From HK-STAS-PATE-36 sp964610345 (GTDB lineage Bacteria > Patescibacteriota > Saccharimonadia > Saccharimonadales > JAGQNJ01), in NCBI GenBank assembly GCA_964610345.1, contig CAZSVQ010000030.1, forward strand, positions 1 to 8,335: a DNA stretch of 8,335 nt. Direction: 5' to 3'. How positions within the stretch are numbered: the first letter of the stretch is position 1; the number at the start of each line of letters is the position of its first letter. This document shows positions 1-5,927 of the stretch, one piece after another. The notes beneath the pieces are model-generated. The model was given only the letters and a program-made list of their open reading frames with translations, did not search any database and was not told the origin of the DNA. A program made the translations under genes and the position numbers.

Positions 1-632
1 AGATAAATTTACTTGGTACCGTTACAGAAATTTATATGAAACCTGTCAACCGAGCTCTCCAACACTATGCTGGACAATATGCGTTTATTTCGTTCCATAG
101 CAAATTAGTAACAGACGAGGTACACCCGTTCAGCATAAGTTCTGGTTCTGATAGCACAGAGCTGAGATTCTCTGTTAAGCAACTAGGAGATTTTACGAGT
201 ACACTACCAAAACTTACAGAGGGTGACACCGTAACACTAGAGGGACCATTTGGCAAATTTACGCCAACAAAAATTGGTGGAGATCATCAAGTTTGGATTG
301 CAGGTGGTATTGGTATAACACCATTTTTATCAATGATACAAAGCGTTGACCCTAAATTAAGTGTTGATCTATATTACTGCACCCCCAACAAACAAGAAGC
401 CATATATTTATCAGAGCTAGTGAGTTATATACAAAATAAAAATATCAGGGTATATTCAATTTGTGAAGACACTTTTGGTTTTCTTAAAGCAAAACAAATA
501 GCAAATTTAACAAATAGTTCTAAAATTTTAATTTGTGGTCCACCACCAATGATAAATAATCTTAAAAAACAGTTTGTAGAGTTAGGAATTAAAAAAGATT
601 CAATATATTTTGAGGAATTTACAATATCATGA
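1..632 (+). CDS. Ferric reductase/NADPH oxidase-like FAD-NAD(P)H reductase domain, 5' end outside the window
   Basis: The reading frame is open from base 3 (bases 1-2 finish a codon begun upstream), so the ATG at 36 is internal: residues coded before it (GTVTEIYMKP) already belong to the first strands of the flavin-binding barrel. Visible motifs in order are the flavin-binding HPFSISS (123-143), GPFGKF (243-260), the nucleotide-binding GGIGITPF (303-326), CGPPPM (534-551) and the C-terminal FEEF (609-620). This is the FAD_binding_8 plus NAD_binding_6 layout of ferric reductases and NADPH oxidases, which take hydride from NAD(P)H onto FAD. In full-length members these domains follow a heme-binding membrane domain, which would lie upstream of this window; that is inference. 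The stop overlaps the start of the b5 gene by 4 bases (ATGA), implying co-translation and a shared pathway. Simple soluble ferredoxin reductases share the fold, but HPFSISS and FEEF favour the membrane type. Confidence 0.88.
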   Translation, partial: INLLGTVTEIYMKPVNRALQHYAGQYAFISFHSKLVTDEVHPFSISSGSDSTELRFSVKQLGDFTSTLPKLTEGDTVTLEGPFGKFTPTKIGGDHQVWIAGGIGITPFLSMIQSVDPKLSVDLYYCTPNKQEAIYLSELVSYIQNKNIRVYSICEDTFGFLKAKQIANLTNSSKILICGPPPMINNLKKQFVELGIKKDSIYFEEFTIS

Positions 633-1027
633 AAAAATTAATTACTTTATCAATAATAATTACCGCCGTAATAACCGGCTCAATATTAGTTGGTGGCTTT
701 TTGTCAAAACAACAAAGTAAAAGCACCAATTCAGATACAACTTACCAAAGCTCTCATAACCAACAAAATAATGAAACAGTAACCCAGACTTACGCCGCAG
801 AAGAAGTCATTGAACACAGCACTGAATCCGATTGCTGGCTTATCATCGACAACCGAGTATACGATGTTACTGAATTTATTTCTAAGCACCCGGGCGGTGC
901 AGAACGTATAATTACTTATTGTGGCAAAGATGCAACGACAGCTTTTGCCACCCAGGGCGGTGAAGGTACTCACTCATCATCAGCTAAAAATATTCAACAA
1001 GAATACTTAATCGGCAACTTGCAATAA
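629..1027 (+). CDS. Membrane-anchored cytochrome b5-like heme-binding protein
   Basis: 132 residues. Residues 4-24 form one hydrophobic segment after MKK, a signal anchor; 25-58 are a Ser/Asn/Gln/Thr-rich linker; 59-132 are a cytochrome b5 fold. It has the family signature DCWLIIDNRVYDVTEF (68-83), HPGG (87-90) and GKDATTAF (99-106). The probable axial heme ligands are His87 and His115 (in THS). They are 28 residues apart, against 24 in classic vertebrate b5, because of a Gly-rich insert around 108-113. The basic N-terminus predicts that the heme domain faces outside. The start ATG lies within the reductase stop (ATGA), with GAGG at 612-615 as a rather distant Shine-Dalgarno site. Known b5 domains shuttle single electrons; with the reductase upstream, the likely job is to accept electrons from it or its membrane hemes. 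The final acceptor is unknown. No CxxCH motif is present, so heme would be non-covalent. Confidence 0.9.
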   Translation: MKKLITLSIIITAVITGSILVGGFLSKQQSKSTNSDTTYQSSHNQQNNETVTQTYAAEEVIEHSTESDCWLIIDNRVYDVTEFISKHPGGAERIITYCGKDATTAFATQGGEGTHSSSAKNIQQEYLIGNLQ

Positions 1028-1029
1028 AC

Positions 1030-1063
1030 TAATAAACCAGCCTGTAAAGTGACTGGTTTATTA
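1030..1063 (+). terminator. Hairpin terminator after the b5 gene, possibly bidirectional
   Basis: A perfect 11-base stem (1030-1040 with 1053-1063) closes a 12-base loop and starts two bases after the b5 stop. A short T-rich stretch (TTAATTTT) overlaps and follows the 3' arm. The stem is AT-rich and the tail modest, so strength is uncertain. The minus-strand version could also end transcripts running out of ligA, since the two genes converge here. Confidence 0.7.
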
Positions 1064-1067
1064 ATTT

Positions 1068-1147
1068 TCGTGCGCGCCCACCCGCGGCGGGTTGGACGCT
1101 TGTAATTTTATTTTAAAGTGTTTATTTTCGCCGCTTGTTGCGCACGA
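1068..1147. repeat. GC-rich inverted-repeat element between convergent genes
   Basis: Eight-base perfect arms (TCGTGCGC at 1068-1075, GCGCACGA at 1140-1147) enclose 64 bases. Inside lie a compact palindrome (1081-1091, CCCGC-G-GCGGG), a possible alternative pairing of GCGGCG (1084-1089) with CGCCGC (1129-1134), and a 7-base direct repeat CGCTTGT (1097-1103 and 1132-1138). The GC-rich flanks stand out against AT-rich surroundings. It could be part of a terminator region, a structured 3' UTR or a small dispersed repeat; nothing identifies a family. Confidence 0.45.
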
Positions 1148-1181
1148 TTATCATTATTTATAACGCTAACGCTACGTAGTG

Positions 1182-3209
1182 TCAACCCAGCATTTTAGTA
1201 AGGGTATCTTCATCAATTACTTTTGTGCCTAATTTTTCGGCTTTAGAGAGTTTCGAAGCACCCACATTTTTACCCGCAACCAGGTAAGTTGTGTCTTTGC
1301 CAACACTTGATTGAAAAGTACCACCCAAGGTTCGGATCTTCTCGGCTACCATTTCTCGACCCAAACTCTGGAGTGTACCAGTCACTACAAAACTTTTGCC
1401 TTGCAATTTGCCACCAGTTTTTTTGACTTCTTTAGGCCAAACACCTAATTGCCTAAACTTTGCCAGCAGTACTTGATTATCGTCGTCGATAAACCAGCCC
1501 AAGATAGACTCAGCCACAATTTCGCCAACACCATCAACCGCTCTTAGCTGATCAAGTTCAGCCGTGCCTAAATTATCAAAACGACGGAACCTGTTGGCCA
1601 AATCAATCGCCGTCTGATCGCCAACATGCCTTATACCCAAGCCATAAATGAAGCGTGCTAGAGTAGGCTGTTTCTTGTCAGCAATTGCGCTAATTAATTT
1701 TTTAGCTGAAATATCGGCAAAACGGTCAAGCTCAATAACCTGTTGGTAAGTCAAATTATAAATGTCTGCTAAATCTTTAACTAAACCGGCATCTATTAAA
1801 GCCTCGACGTTCTTTTCGCCCAATGTATCAATATCTAACGCACCCTTGCTAGCATAATGTTGCAAAGCGCGTTTTAGAATCAACGGACCTGTTAAGCCTT
1901 TAGCACGGTAAACGGCCTCGCCAGCCGGGCGGATAAACTCAAGTTCTGGGTATTGTCTTTTAAGCTCTTGTTCAAAATGAATCCGTTTGGCTCCCGATGG
2001 CCTAAGCTCTAAAATAACTTTCTCAACCTGAGGTATAATATCGCCAGCCTTATAGATTACGACAGTGTCGCCAATACGTACGTCATGCCTAGCAATCTCA
2101 TCTGCGTTATGTAAGCTGGCATGCTTTACGGTTGTGCCAGCGACAATTACCGGATCAAAAACAGCTACTGGAGTTGCTGCACCAGTACGCCCAATACTTA
2201 TAACTATATCTCTGACGATTGTAGTCGCCTGTTCGGCTGGATACTTAAAAGCTACGGCACCACGAGGTGTTTTGCCAACTACCCCCAACGAGTCATACTG
2301 CGCCCGGTCATTAACTTTAATAACTAGACCATCGGTTATGTAAGGTAAACCGTGGCGAGCTTTGCTCCAATGATCGACATATTGCATTACTTTATCAATA
2401 TCTGTAAACGCGGAGGCTTCTGGGCTACGGTAAATACCAATGTCAGTTAGAAGTTCGTATACAAATTCATTTGTTGGTACTTCGGTTGCATCTTCACGCA
2501 AACAATCATAACCAACAAAATGAAGTGGTCGTTCGGCTACTAGTTCTGGGTTTAGTTGCCTGATTGTTCCAGCACTTAAATTACGCGGATTAGCAAAAAT
2601 CGGCAAGCCCTGCTGTTCACGCTTAGTATTAAGTACATCAAAATCAGCTTTGTACATAACAATCTCGCCACGGATTTCCGTTCGACCTTGTAAGAATTTT
2701 TTATATTTAGTCTGATTACGTAAAGTTAGTGGAACATTTTTTATTGTCCGCACATTCTGGGTGACATCCTCGCCTACTTTTGTGTCACCTCGGGTAATTG
2801 CCTGAGCCAAAACACCGTCTCGATAAATTAACGCACAGGCTAAACCATCTTTTTTAGTGTCACAAAAAAATTCATGCTTTTTGCCAGGCAATAGTTTATT
2901 CATGCGCTCTACCCAAGTCTCTACATCTTGGCGCGAAAATACATCATTCAATGAAATCATCGGACGAGTGTGCCGAACTTTTACAAATTTGTCTAAAGAT
3001 TTTGAGGCCACCCGTTGAGTTGGACTATCTGGAGTAACTAAATCTGGATGAGAGTTTTCGATTGACTTTAACTCTTGCATCAAGCCATCGTAAATAGCAT
3101 CACTAACACTCGGATTATCTAGATTATAGTATTGATGGGCGTATTCATTTAATAAATTCTTCAACTGGACTGCCCGCTGTTTGGCATCAGCTTTGTTTAG
3201 CTGTTTCAT
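1182..3209 (-). CDS. ligA: NAD-dependent DNA ligase LigA, zinc-finger cysteines absent
   Basis: 675 residues, the usual LigA length. It seals nicks in duplex DNA using NAD+ in replication and repair. Domain Ia (about 1-75) keeps the NMN-binding residues (Tyr27, Asp37, Tyr40, Asp41). The adenylation domain has the nucleophile Lys119 in KKDG, then TRGD (139-142), RGEI (180-183), DGLVIKVN (293-300) and AFKYP (320-324). The OB fold carries GRTGAATPVAVFDPV (340-354) and HNADEIARHDVRIGD (367-381). Helix-hairpin-helix repeats cover about 450-590 and a BRCT domain 601-675. The stretch 411-445, where LigA normally has a Cys4 zinc finger, contains no cysteine (YPELEF replaces CPxCG). The residue after the catalytic Lys is also Lys, where hydrophobic residues are usual, and Asp117 replaces the usual Glu before it. 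The start overlaps the upstream stop (ATGA), with AGGT at 3217-3220 as Shine-Dalgarno. It is the last gene of the five-gene run. Confidence 0.96.
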   Translation of the reverse strand: MKQLNKADAKQRAVQLKNLLNEYAHQYYNLDNPSVSDAIYDGLMQELKSIENSHPDLVTPDSPTQRVASKSLDKFVKVRHTRPMISLNDVFSRQDVETWVERMNKLLPGKKHEFFCDTKKDGLACALIYRDGVLAQAITRGDTKVGEDVTQNVRTIKNVPLTLRNQTKYKKFLQGRTEIRGEIVMYKADFDVLNTKREQQGLPIFANPRNLSAGTIRQLNPELVAERPLHFVGYDCLREDATEVPTNEFVYELLTDIGIYRSPEASAFTDIDKVMQYVDHWSKARHGLPYITDGLVIKVNDRAQYDSLGVVGKTPRGAVAFKYPAEQATTIVRDIVISIGRTGAATPVAVFDPVIVAGTTVKHASLHNADEIARHDVRIGDTVVIYKAGDIIPQVEKVILELRPSGAKRIHFEQELKRQYPELEFIRPAGEAVYRAKGLTGPLILKRALQHYASKGALDIDTLGEKNVEALIDAGLVKDLADIYNLTYQQVIELDRFADISAKKLISAIADKKQPTLARFIYGLGIRHVGDQTAIDLANRFRRFDNLGTAELDQLRAVDGVGEIVAESILGWFIDDDNQVLLAKFRQLGVWPKEVKKTGGKLQGKSFVVTGTLQSLGREMVAEKIRTLGGTFQSSVGKDTTYLVAGKNVGASKLSKAEKLGTKVIDEDTLTKMLG

Positions 3210-4103
3210 AATAGAGACCTATAAAGTTTGTAACCACTACCAATAGCTAGTGGCATCGCTAAGGCCGATAAAAGTGCCATCACCCATTCAGTTAATACCG
3301 GCAATGTCATAATAAAAAATAATAGTATTCCGCCAAAAATCACAGCCAACAATATTGCAAAAAGTAATAATTTGCGCATTATTACCCATCGCCTAAATGC
3401 GACTACTTTTTTAGCACTTCTATATGCTTGCATCGGTGNNNNNNNNNNTGGCAATGTCACAATTATTAACGATAATAAAGATGCACTTACTAAATAAAAA
3501 CTGAATAAAGTCATCAGTACGGTCAGTAGTGCCCACAAAGTTGTCTCTAGCACTGTAACCGCCAGCCCATTAACCTGCACAGTACTGAAAACACTTACAC
3601 CTATAACCATCGGCAATAACTGAACACCAATTACAATTAATAAAAGCAAAAAAGGGATGAGTGGAGCCATTCCCTCATAAAACGGCTGTTTTAATTTGNN
3701 NNNNNNNNTGACGAAATAGCCAAATAAATGCCAGAGCACAGACAATCACAATAATAGTTTGGTATAAATTTGCAACTTCATTCACCGCTCCGCTGCCAGA
3801 ACCAGCAACAACACCAAGTAGTGTCGCTCCAAGTTCAAATCCATTTATACCAGAAGACTGCTGCAACTCTTGTTTGATAGCTGGTACATCTAACGCGGTT
3901 GTTAAACCTTTTACAAAAAGCAAGTTTAATAAAAAATAAATGGCAATAAGCCCAAAAAATAAACGCTTGTTCTGCCACATATGTTGCCAAGTTTCGAGTA
4001 GCATCCTAGCGACAGACGGTAGTTTTTTTTGAACAGGTGGTTTTATGCGTTTGGTCAATTTGAATGCTTTATATTTTGGTGTTTTTCGCTTGCGATTTGG
4101 CAT
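3206..4103 (-). CDS. Conserved-type multi-pass membrane protein of unknown function, broken by two assembly gaps
   Basis: I do not recognise a named family. The gene starts at 4103 directly after the htpX stop, with GGAGGA at 4114-4119 as a strong Shine-Dalgarno, and ends at 3206 inside the ligA start. The N-terminus (1-45) is strongly basic (PNRKRKTPK, KRIKPP), so it is probably cytosolic. Hydrophobic segments lie near 48-66 and 114-130, and about four more follow the first gap, including MAPLIPFLLLL and a Leu/Ile/Val-rich C-terminal pair; expect about six membrane spans. A basic loop (AYRSAKKVVAFRRW) follows the second gap. Two runs of 10 N interrupt it. The frame changes across 3699-3708 but not across 3439-3448. 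As both sides look like the same membrane protein and neither has its own initiation signal at the gap, one intact gene with a wrongly sized gap is more likely than two genes. Possible roles in envelope homeostasis rest on context only. Confidence 0.75.
3439..3448. other. Assembly gap (10 N) inside the membrane protein gene
   Basis: Ten unknown bases. Reading on the minus strand, the same frame is open on both sides (TLP before, PMQAYRSAKK after), so the true length should be 1 modulo 3 if the gene is intact. Confidence 0.95.
3699..3708. other. Assembly gap (10 N) that breaks the membrane protein reading frame
   Basis: Ten unknown bases. On the minus strand the frame before the gap (FIWLFR) and after it (KLKQPFYEGM) differ by one base, so the true missing length should be a multiple of 3. 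The apparent frameshift is best read as a gap-size placeholder. Confidence 0.95.
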
Positions 4104-4982
4104 TTAGACTTTATCCTCCATCTGTCCTAATCGTTTAATTCGCTCCTCTATGGGCGGATGTGTACTGAATAACCCTGCTAAATTGCCTTTTTTGAGAGGG
4201 TTTGCAAAAAAGAAATGCGCTGTTGAAGAATTTTGACGCTTCATCACACTACCGTTAACCTGAATTTTAGATAATGCAGAAGCAAGCCCTTCTGGGTAAC
4301 GAGTAGCCAAAGCACCAGTTGCATCGGCCAAAAATTCGCGCTTACGAGAAATTGCCATTTGAATTAACATCGCGGCAAATGGCGCCAAGATGGCCGCCAC
4401 AATACCAAGCAAAAAGAATAATTGCCCACCGCCATCATCATCACTATCCCTAAACCAACTTAACCTTAGCATAATGTCAGAGATAAGCCCCACTACTGCC
4501 ACTAACGCAAACGCGACCATTGCAACCCTGATATCATAATTTTTAACATGCCCCATCTCATGCGCCATCACACCTTGCAACTCTTTATCATCCAAAGTGT
4601 TTAGTAATCCGGACGTCACAGCAACCGAGGCATGGCTTGGGTTACGCCCTGTTGCAAAGGCATTTAAAGCCGGATCTTCAATGATATAAACTTTTGGCAT
4701 TGGCAATCCCTCTGTAATAGCCAAATTTTCAACAATTCTGTATAACCTAGGGTTGTCTTTTTTAGCAATTTCATGAGCACCACTAACCGCCAAAGCAGCT
4801 TTAGAGCTAATATAATAGCTTATTAATACATAAATTATTGCACCAATAATCACATAGTAAGTGACATAATCGCCGGCATTTAAAAATTTTGCGAAAATCC
4901 AAGCCAACCCTGACACTAAAATTAAAAATAACCCCATGATTAAATATGTTTTACGTTTGTTAGATGATATTTCACTATACAT
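4104..4982 (-). CDS. htpX: HtpX-family M48 membrane zinc metalloprotease
   Basis: 292 residues, the normal HtpX length. HtpX degrades misfolded or damaged membrane proteins, cutting on the cytosolic side. Two membrane spans at about 13-34 and 40-58 precede the catalytic domain. The zinc site is HEMGH (His141, Glu142, His145) with third ligand Glu216 in SRKREFLAD (212-220). Two further hydrophobic segments (about 153-172 and 187-210) separate these motifs as in the family. NAFATGRNPSHASVAVTSGLL (107-127) and FSTHPPIEERI (272-282) are other conserved blocks. An acidic-Gly loop (SDDDGGG, 180-186) joins the last two spans. No Shine-Dalgarno is visible before the ATG, which directly abuts the upstream stop (TAA-ATG), so translation is probably coupled. 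LemA and HtpX are frequent neighbours in bacteria, and this cluster repeats that pairing. Confidence 0.95.
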   Translation of the reverse strand: MYSEISSNKRKTYLIMGLFLILVSGLAWIFAKFLNAGDYVTYYVIIGAIIYVLISYYISSKAALAVSGAHEIAKKDNPRLYRIVENLAITEGLPMPKVYIIEDPALNAFATGRNPSHASVAVTSGLLNTLDDKELQGVMAHEMGHVKNYDIRVAMVAFALVAVVGLISDIMLRLSWFRDSDDDGGGQLFFLLGIVAAILAPFAAMLIQMAISRKREFLADATGALATRYPEGLASALSKIQVNGSVMKRQNSSTAHFFFANPLKKGNLAGLFSTHPPIEERIKRLGQMEDKV

Positions 4983-5246
4983 TTAATTTACTTTGTACGG
5001 ATGTAGCTCAATTATGTTATTTCTATGCCATCGCTCAATAATATTGACGGCTAGTTTGTGTGGTAAAAAATCAATAGAAAATTCAGCTTCGGTTAGTTTT
5101 TGAAGCTGTAAATTTTCGTCATCTACTTTTAACAACTGGTGGGTTATGGTTCCTGAATCTGGGTAGGAAAACCGCATGCCATTAACAGGTGCACCGCAAC
5201 TATATTGAAAAGCTTTAGTAAGCTCAACTTCATAGCACTCGATCAT
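4983..5246 (-). CDS. Small soluble protein of unknown function between lemA and htpX
   Basis: 87 residues from the ATG at 5246, one base after the lemA stop. The frame stays open further upstream, but that part overlaps lemA and lacks an initiation signal, so the short form is preferred. I do not recognise it. There is no signal peptide or membrane span. It has two cysteines (4 and 17), a mixed charged/hydrophobic pattern suggesting a small alpha/beta domain (VELTKAF, GMRFSYPD, EAEFSIDFLPHKLAV) and an aromatic-rich C-terminus (ERWHRNNIIELHPYKVN). Its stop abuts the htpX ATG directly. Shine-Dalgarno is weak, fitting translational coupling from lemA. Position suggests a link to the LemA/HtpX pair, but no function can be assigned. 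Confidence 0.75.
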   Translation of the reverse strand: MIECYEVELTKAFQYSCGAPVNGMRFSYPDSGTITHQLLKVDDENLQLQKLTEAEFSIDFLPHKLAVNIIERWHRNNIIELHPYKVN

Positions 5247-5247
5247 A

Positions 5248-5805
5248 TTACTCAAAAGATACTTTAGTAGGGTTTTGAATTGCTTCTTTTTCTGCCTCGT
5301 CAACTTCGTAAAAATCGCGTGATTTAAAACCAAGCATACCAGCAAAAATATTAGTTGGAAACACTTGAATCTTAGTGTTTAAATCACGAACAGCGCCATT
5401 ATAAAACCTGCGAGAAGCCTGAATCTTATCTTCTGTATCAACAAGTTCGTCTTGTAGGGCTTTAAAGTTTTCATTAGCTTTCAAATCTGGGTAGGCTTCT
5501 GCTACGGCAAACAAGCTTTTAAGTGCACCTTCAAACATGTTGTCAGCCTTGGCAGTGTCTTGTACGCCTTTGGCGTCCATTATAGCTGTTCGAGCTTTTG
5601 TAACCTCTTCAAATACCTTTTTCTCGTGCTTAGCATAACCCTTTACAGTATCTACCAAATTCGGTATCAAATCTGATCGACGTTTTAACTGAACAGTGAT
5701 ATCACTCCATGCCTCATCAACACGTACTTTTGACCTAACCAGGCCATTATATATAAGTGCAATTACAACACCTATTACTACTATAACTCCGATTGCAATT
5801 AACAT
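5248..5805 (-). CDS. lemA: LemA family membrane-anchored protein
   Basis: 185 residues from the ATG at 5805. A single N-terminal hydrophobic helix (2-20) is followed by the all-helical LemA domain. Diagnostic blocks are RRSDLIPNLVDTVKGY (42-57), AYPDLKANENFKALQDEL (104-121), TEDKIQASRRFYNGAVRDLN (124-143) and FPTNIFAGMLGF (149-160). An upstream in-frame ATG at 5844 is rejected. The site at 5812-5817 (GGGAGG, 6 bases before 5805) is an ideal Shine-Dalgarno, and the predicted promoter would start transcription downstream of 5844. LemA proteins are anchored at the membrane with an extracytoplasmic-looking domain and are often linked to HtpX-type proteases; their biochemical role is not settled. 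It is the first gene of the five-gene minus-strand run. Confidence 0.95.
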   Translation of the reverse strand: MLIAIGVIVVIGVVIALIYNGLVRSKVRVDEAWSDITVQLKRRSDLIPNLVDTVKGYAKHEKKVFEEVTKARTAIMDAKGVQDTAKADNMFEGALKSLFAVAEAYPDLKANENFKALQDELVDTEDKIQASRRFYNGAVRDLNTKIQVFPTNIFAGMLGFKSRDFYEVDEAEKEAIQNPTKVSFE

Positions 5806-5811
5806 CGGTTT

Positions 5812-5817
5812 CCTCCC
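5812..5817 (-). promoter_or_regulatory. Strong Shine-Dalgarno site that fixes the lemA start
   Basis: GGGAGG on the minus strand, 6 bases before the ATG at 5805. It is the best ribosome site in the run, and it falls inside the longer alternative reading frame, so that frame's first 13 codons are probably untranslated. Confidence 0.85.
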
Positions 5818-5834
5818 TTTATTACCATGTTTAT

Positions 5835-5862
5835 ATTGTATCACCGATTACAACATTACCAA
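5835..5862 (-). promoter_or_regulatory. Probable promoter of the lemA-htpX-ligA run, extended -10 type
   Basis: On the minus strand TTGGTA (5862-5857) lies 16 bases before TACAAT (5840-5835), which is preceded by TGA, making an extended -10 (TGnTACAAT). Predicted start of transcription is near 5828, giving a leader of about 23 bases with the strong Shine-Dalgarno. The -35 match is only four of six. Confidence 0.6.
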
Positions 5863-5877
5863 CACATTTTTAAATCA

Positions 5878-5906
5878 TTTATTTAATACAGGTTGTGTTT
5901 TATAAT
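5878..5906 (+). promoter_or_regulatory. Probable promoter of the S8 protease gene
   Basis: A perfect consensus -10 TATAAT lies at 5901-5906. The position 17 bases upstream (TTTATT, 5878-5883) is a poor -35. Transcription would begin near 5913, about 15 bases before the ATG at 5928, leaving room only for AGGG (5915-5918). The TATAAT overlaps a possible GTG start at 5895, which therefore should not be used. Confidence 0.6.
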
Positions 5907-5927
5907 ACTAACGCAGGGCAAAATATA

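Noticed and set aside
2065..2343. Plus-strand reading frames within ligA
   Set aside because: These are shadows of a well-conserved ligase coding region on the opposite strand.
3675..3745. Two separate overlapping membrane protein genes, or a real frameshift
   Set aside because: The overlap is created by the N-run. The right-hand frame has no plausible start of its own, and hydrophobic character continues across the gap.
5247..5345. N-terminal extension of the small protein between lemA and htpX
   Set aside because: It would overlap lemA by about 100 bases in another frame with no ribosome site; the ATG at 5246 sits exactly at the lemA stop.
5806..5844. Longer lemA start at 5844
   Set aside because: The 13 extra residues are polar and basic in front of the anchor helix, the predicted transcript starts downstream of 5844, and the ideal Shine-Dalgarno serves 5805.
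5895..5927. GTG start giving an S8 protease longer by 11 residues
   Set aside because: Its codons overlap the TATAAT box, and the ATG at 5928 gives a clean signal peptide.
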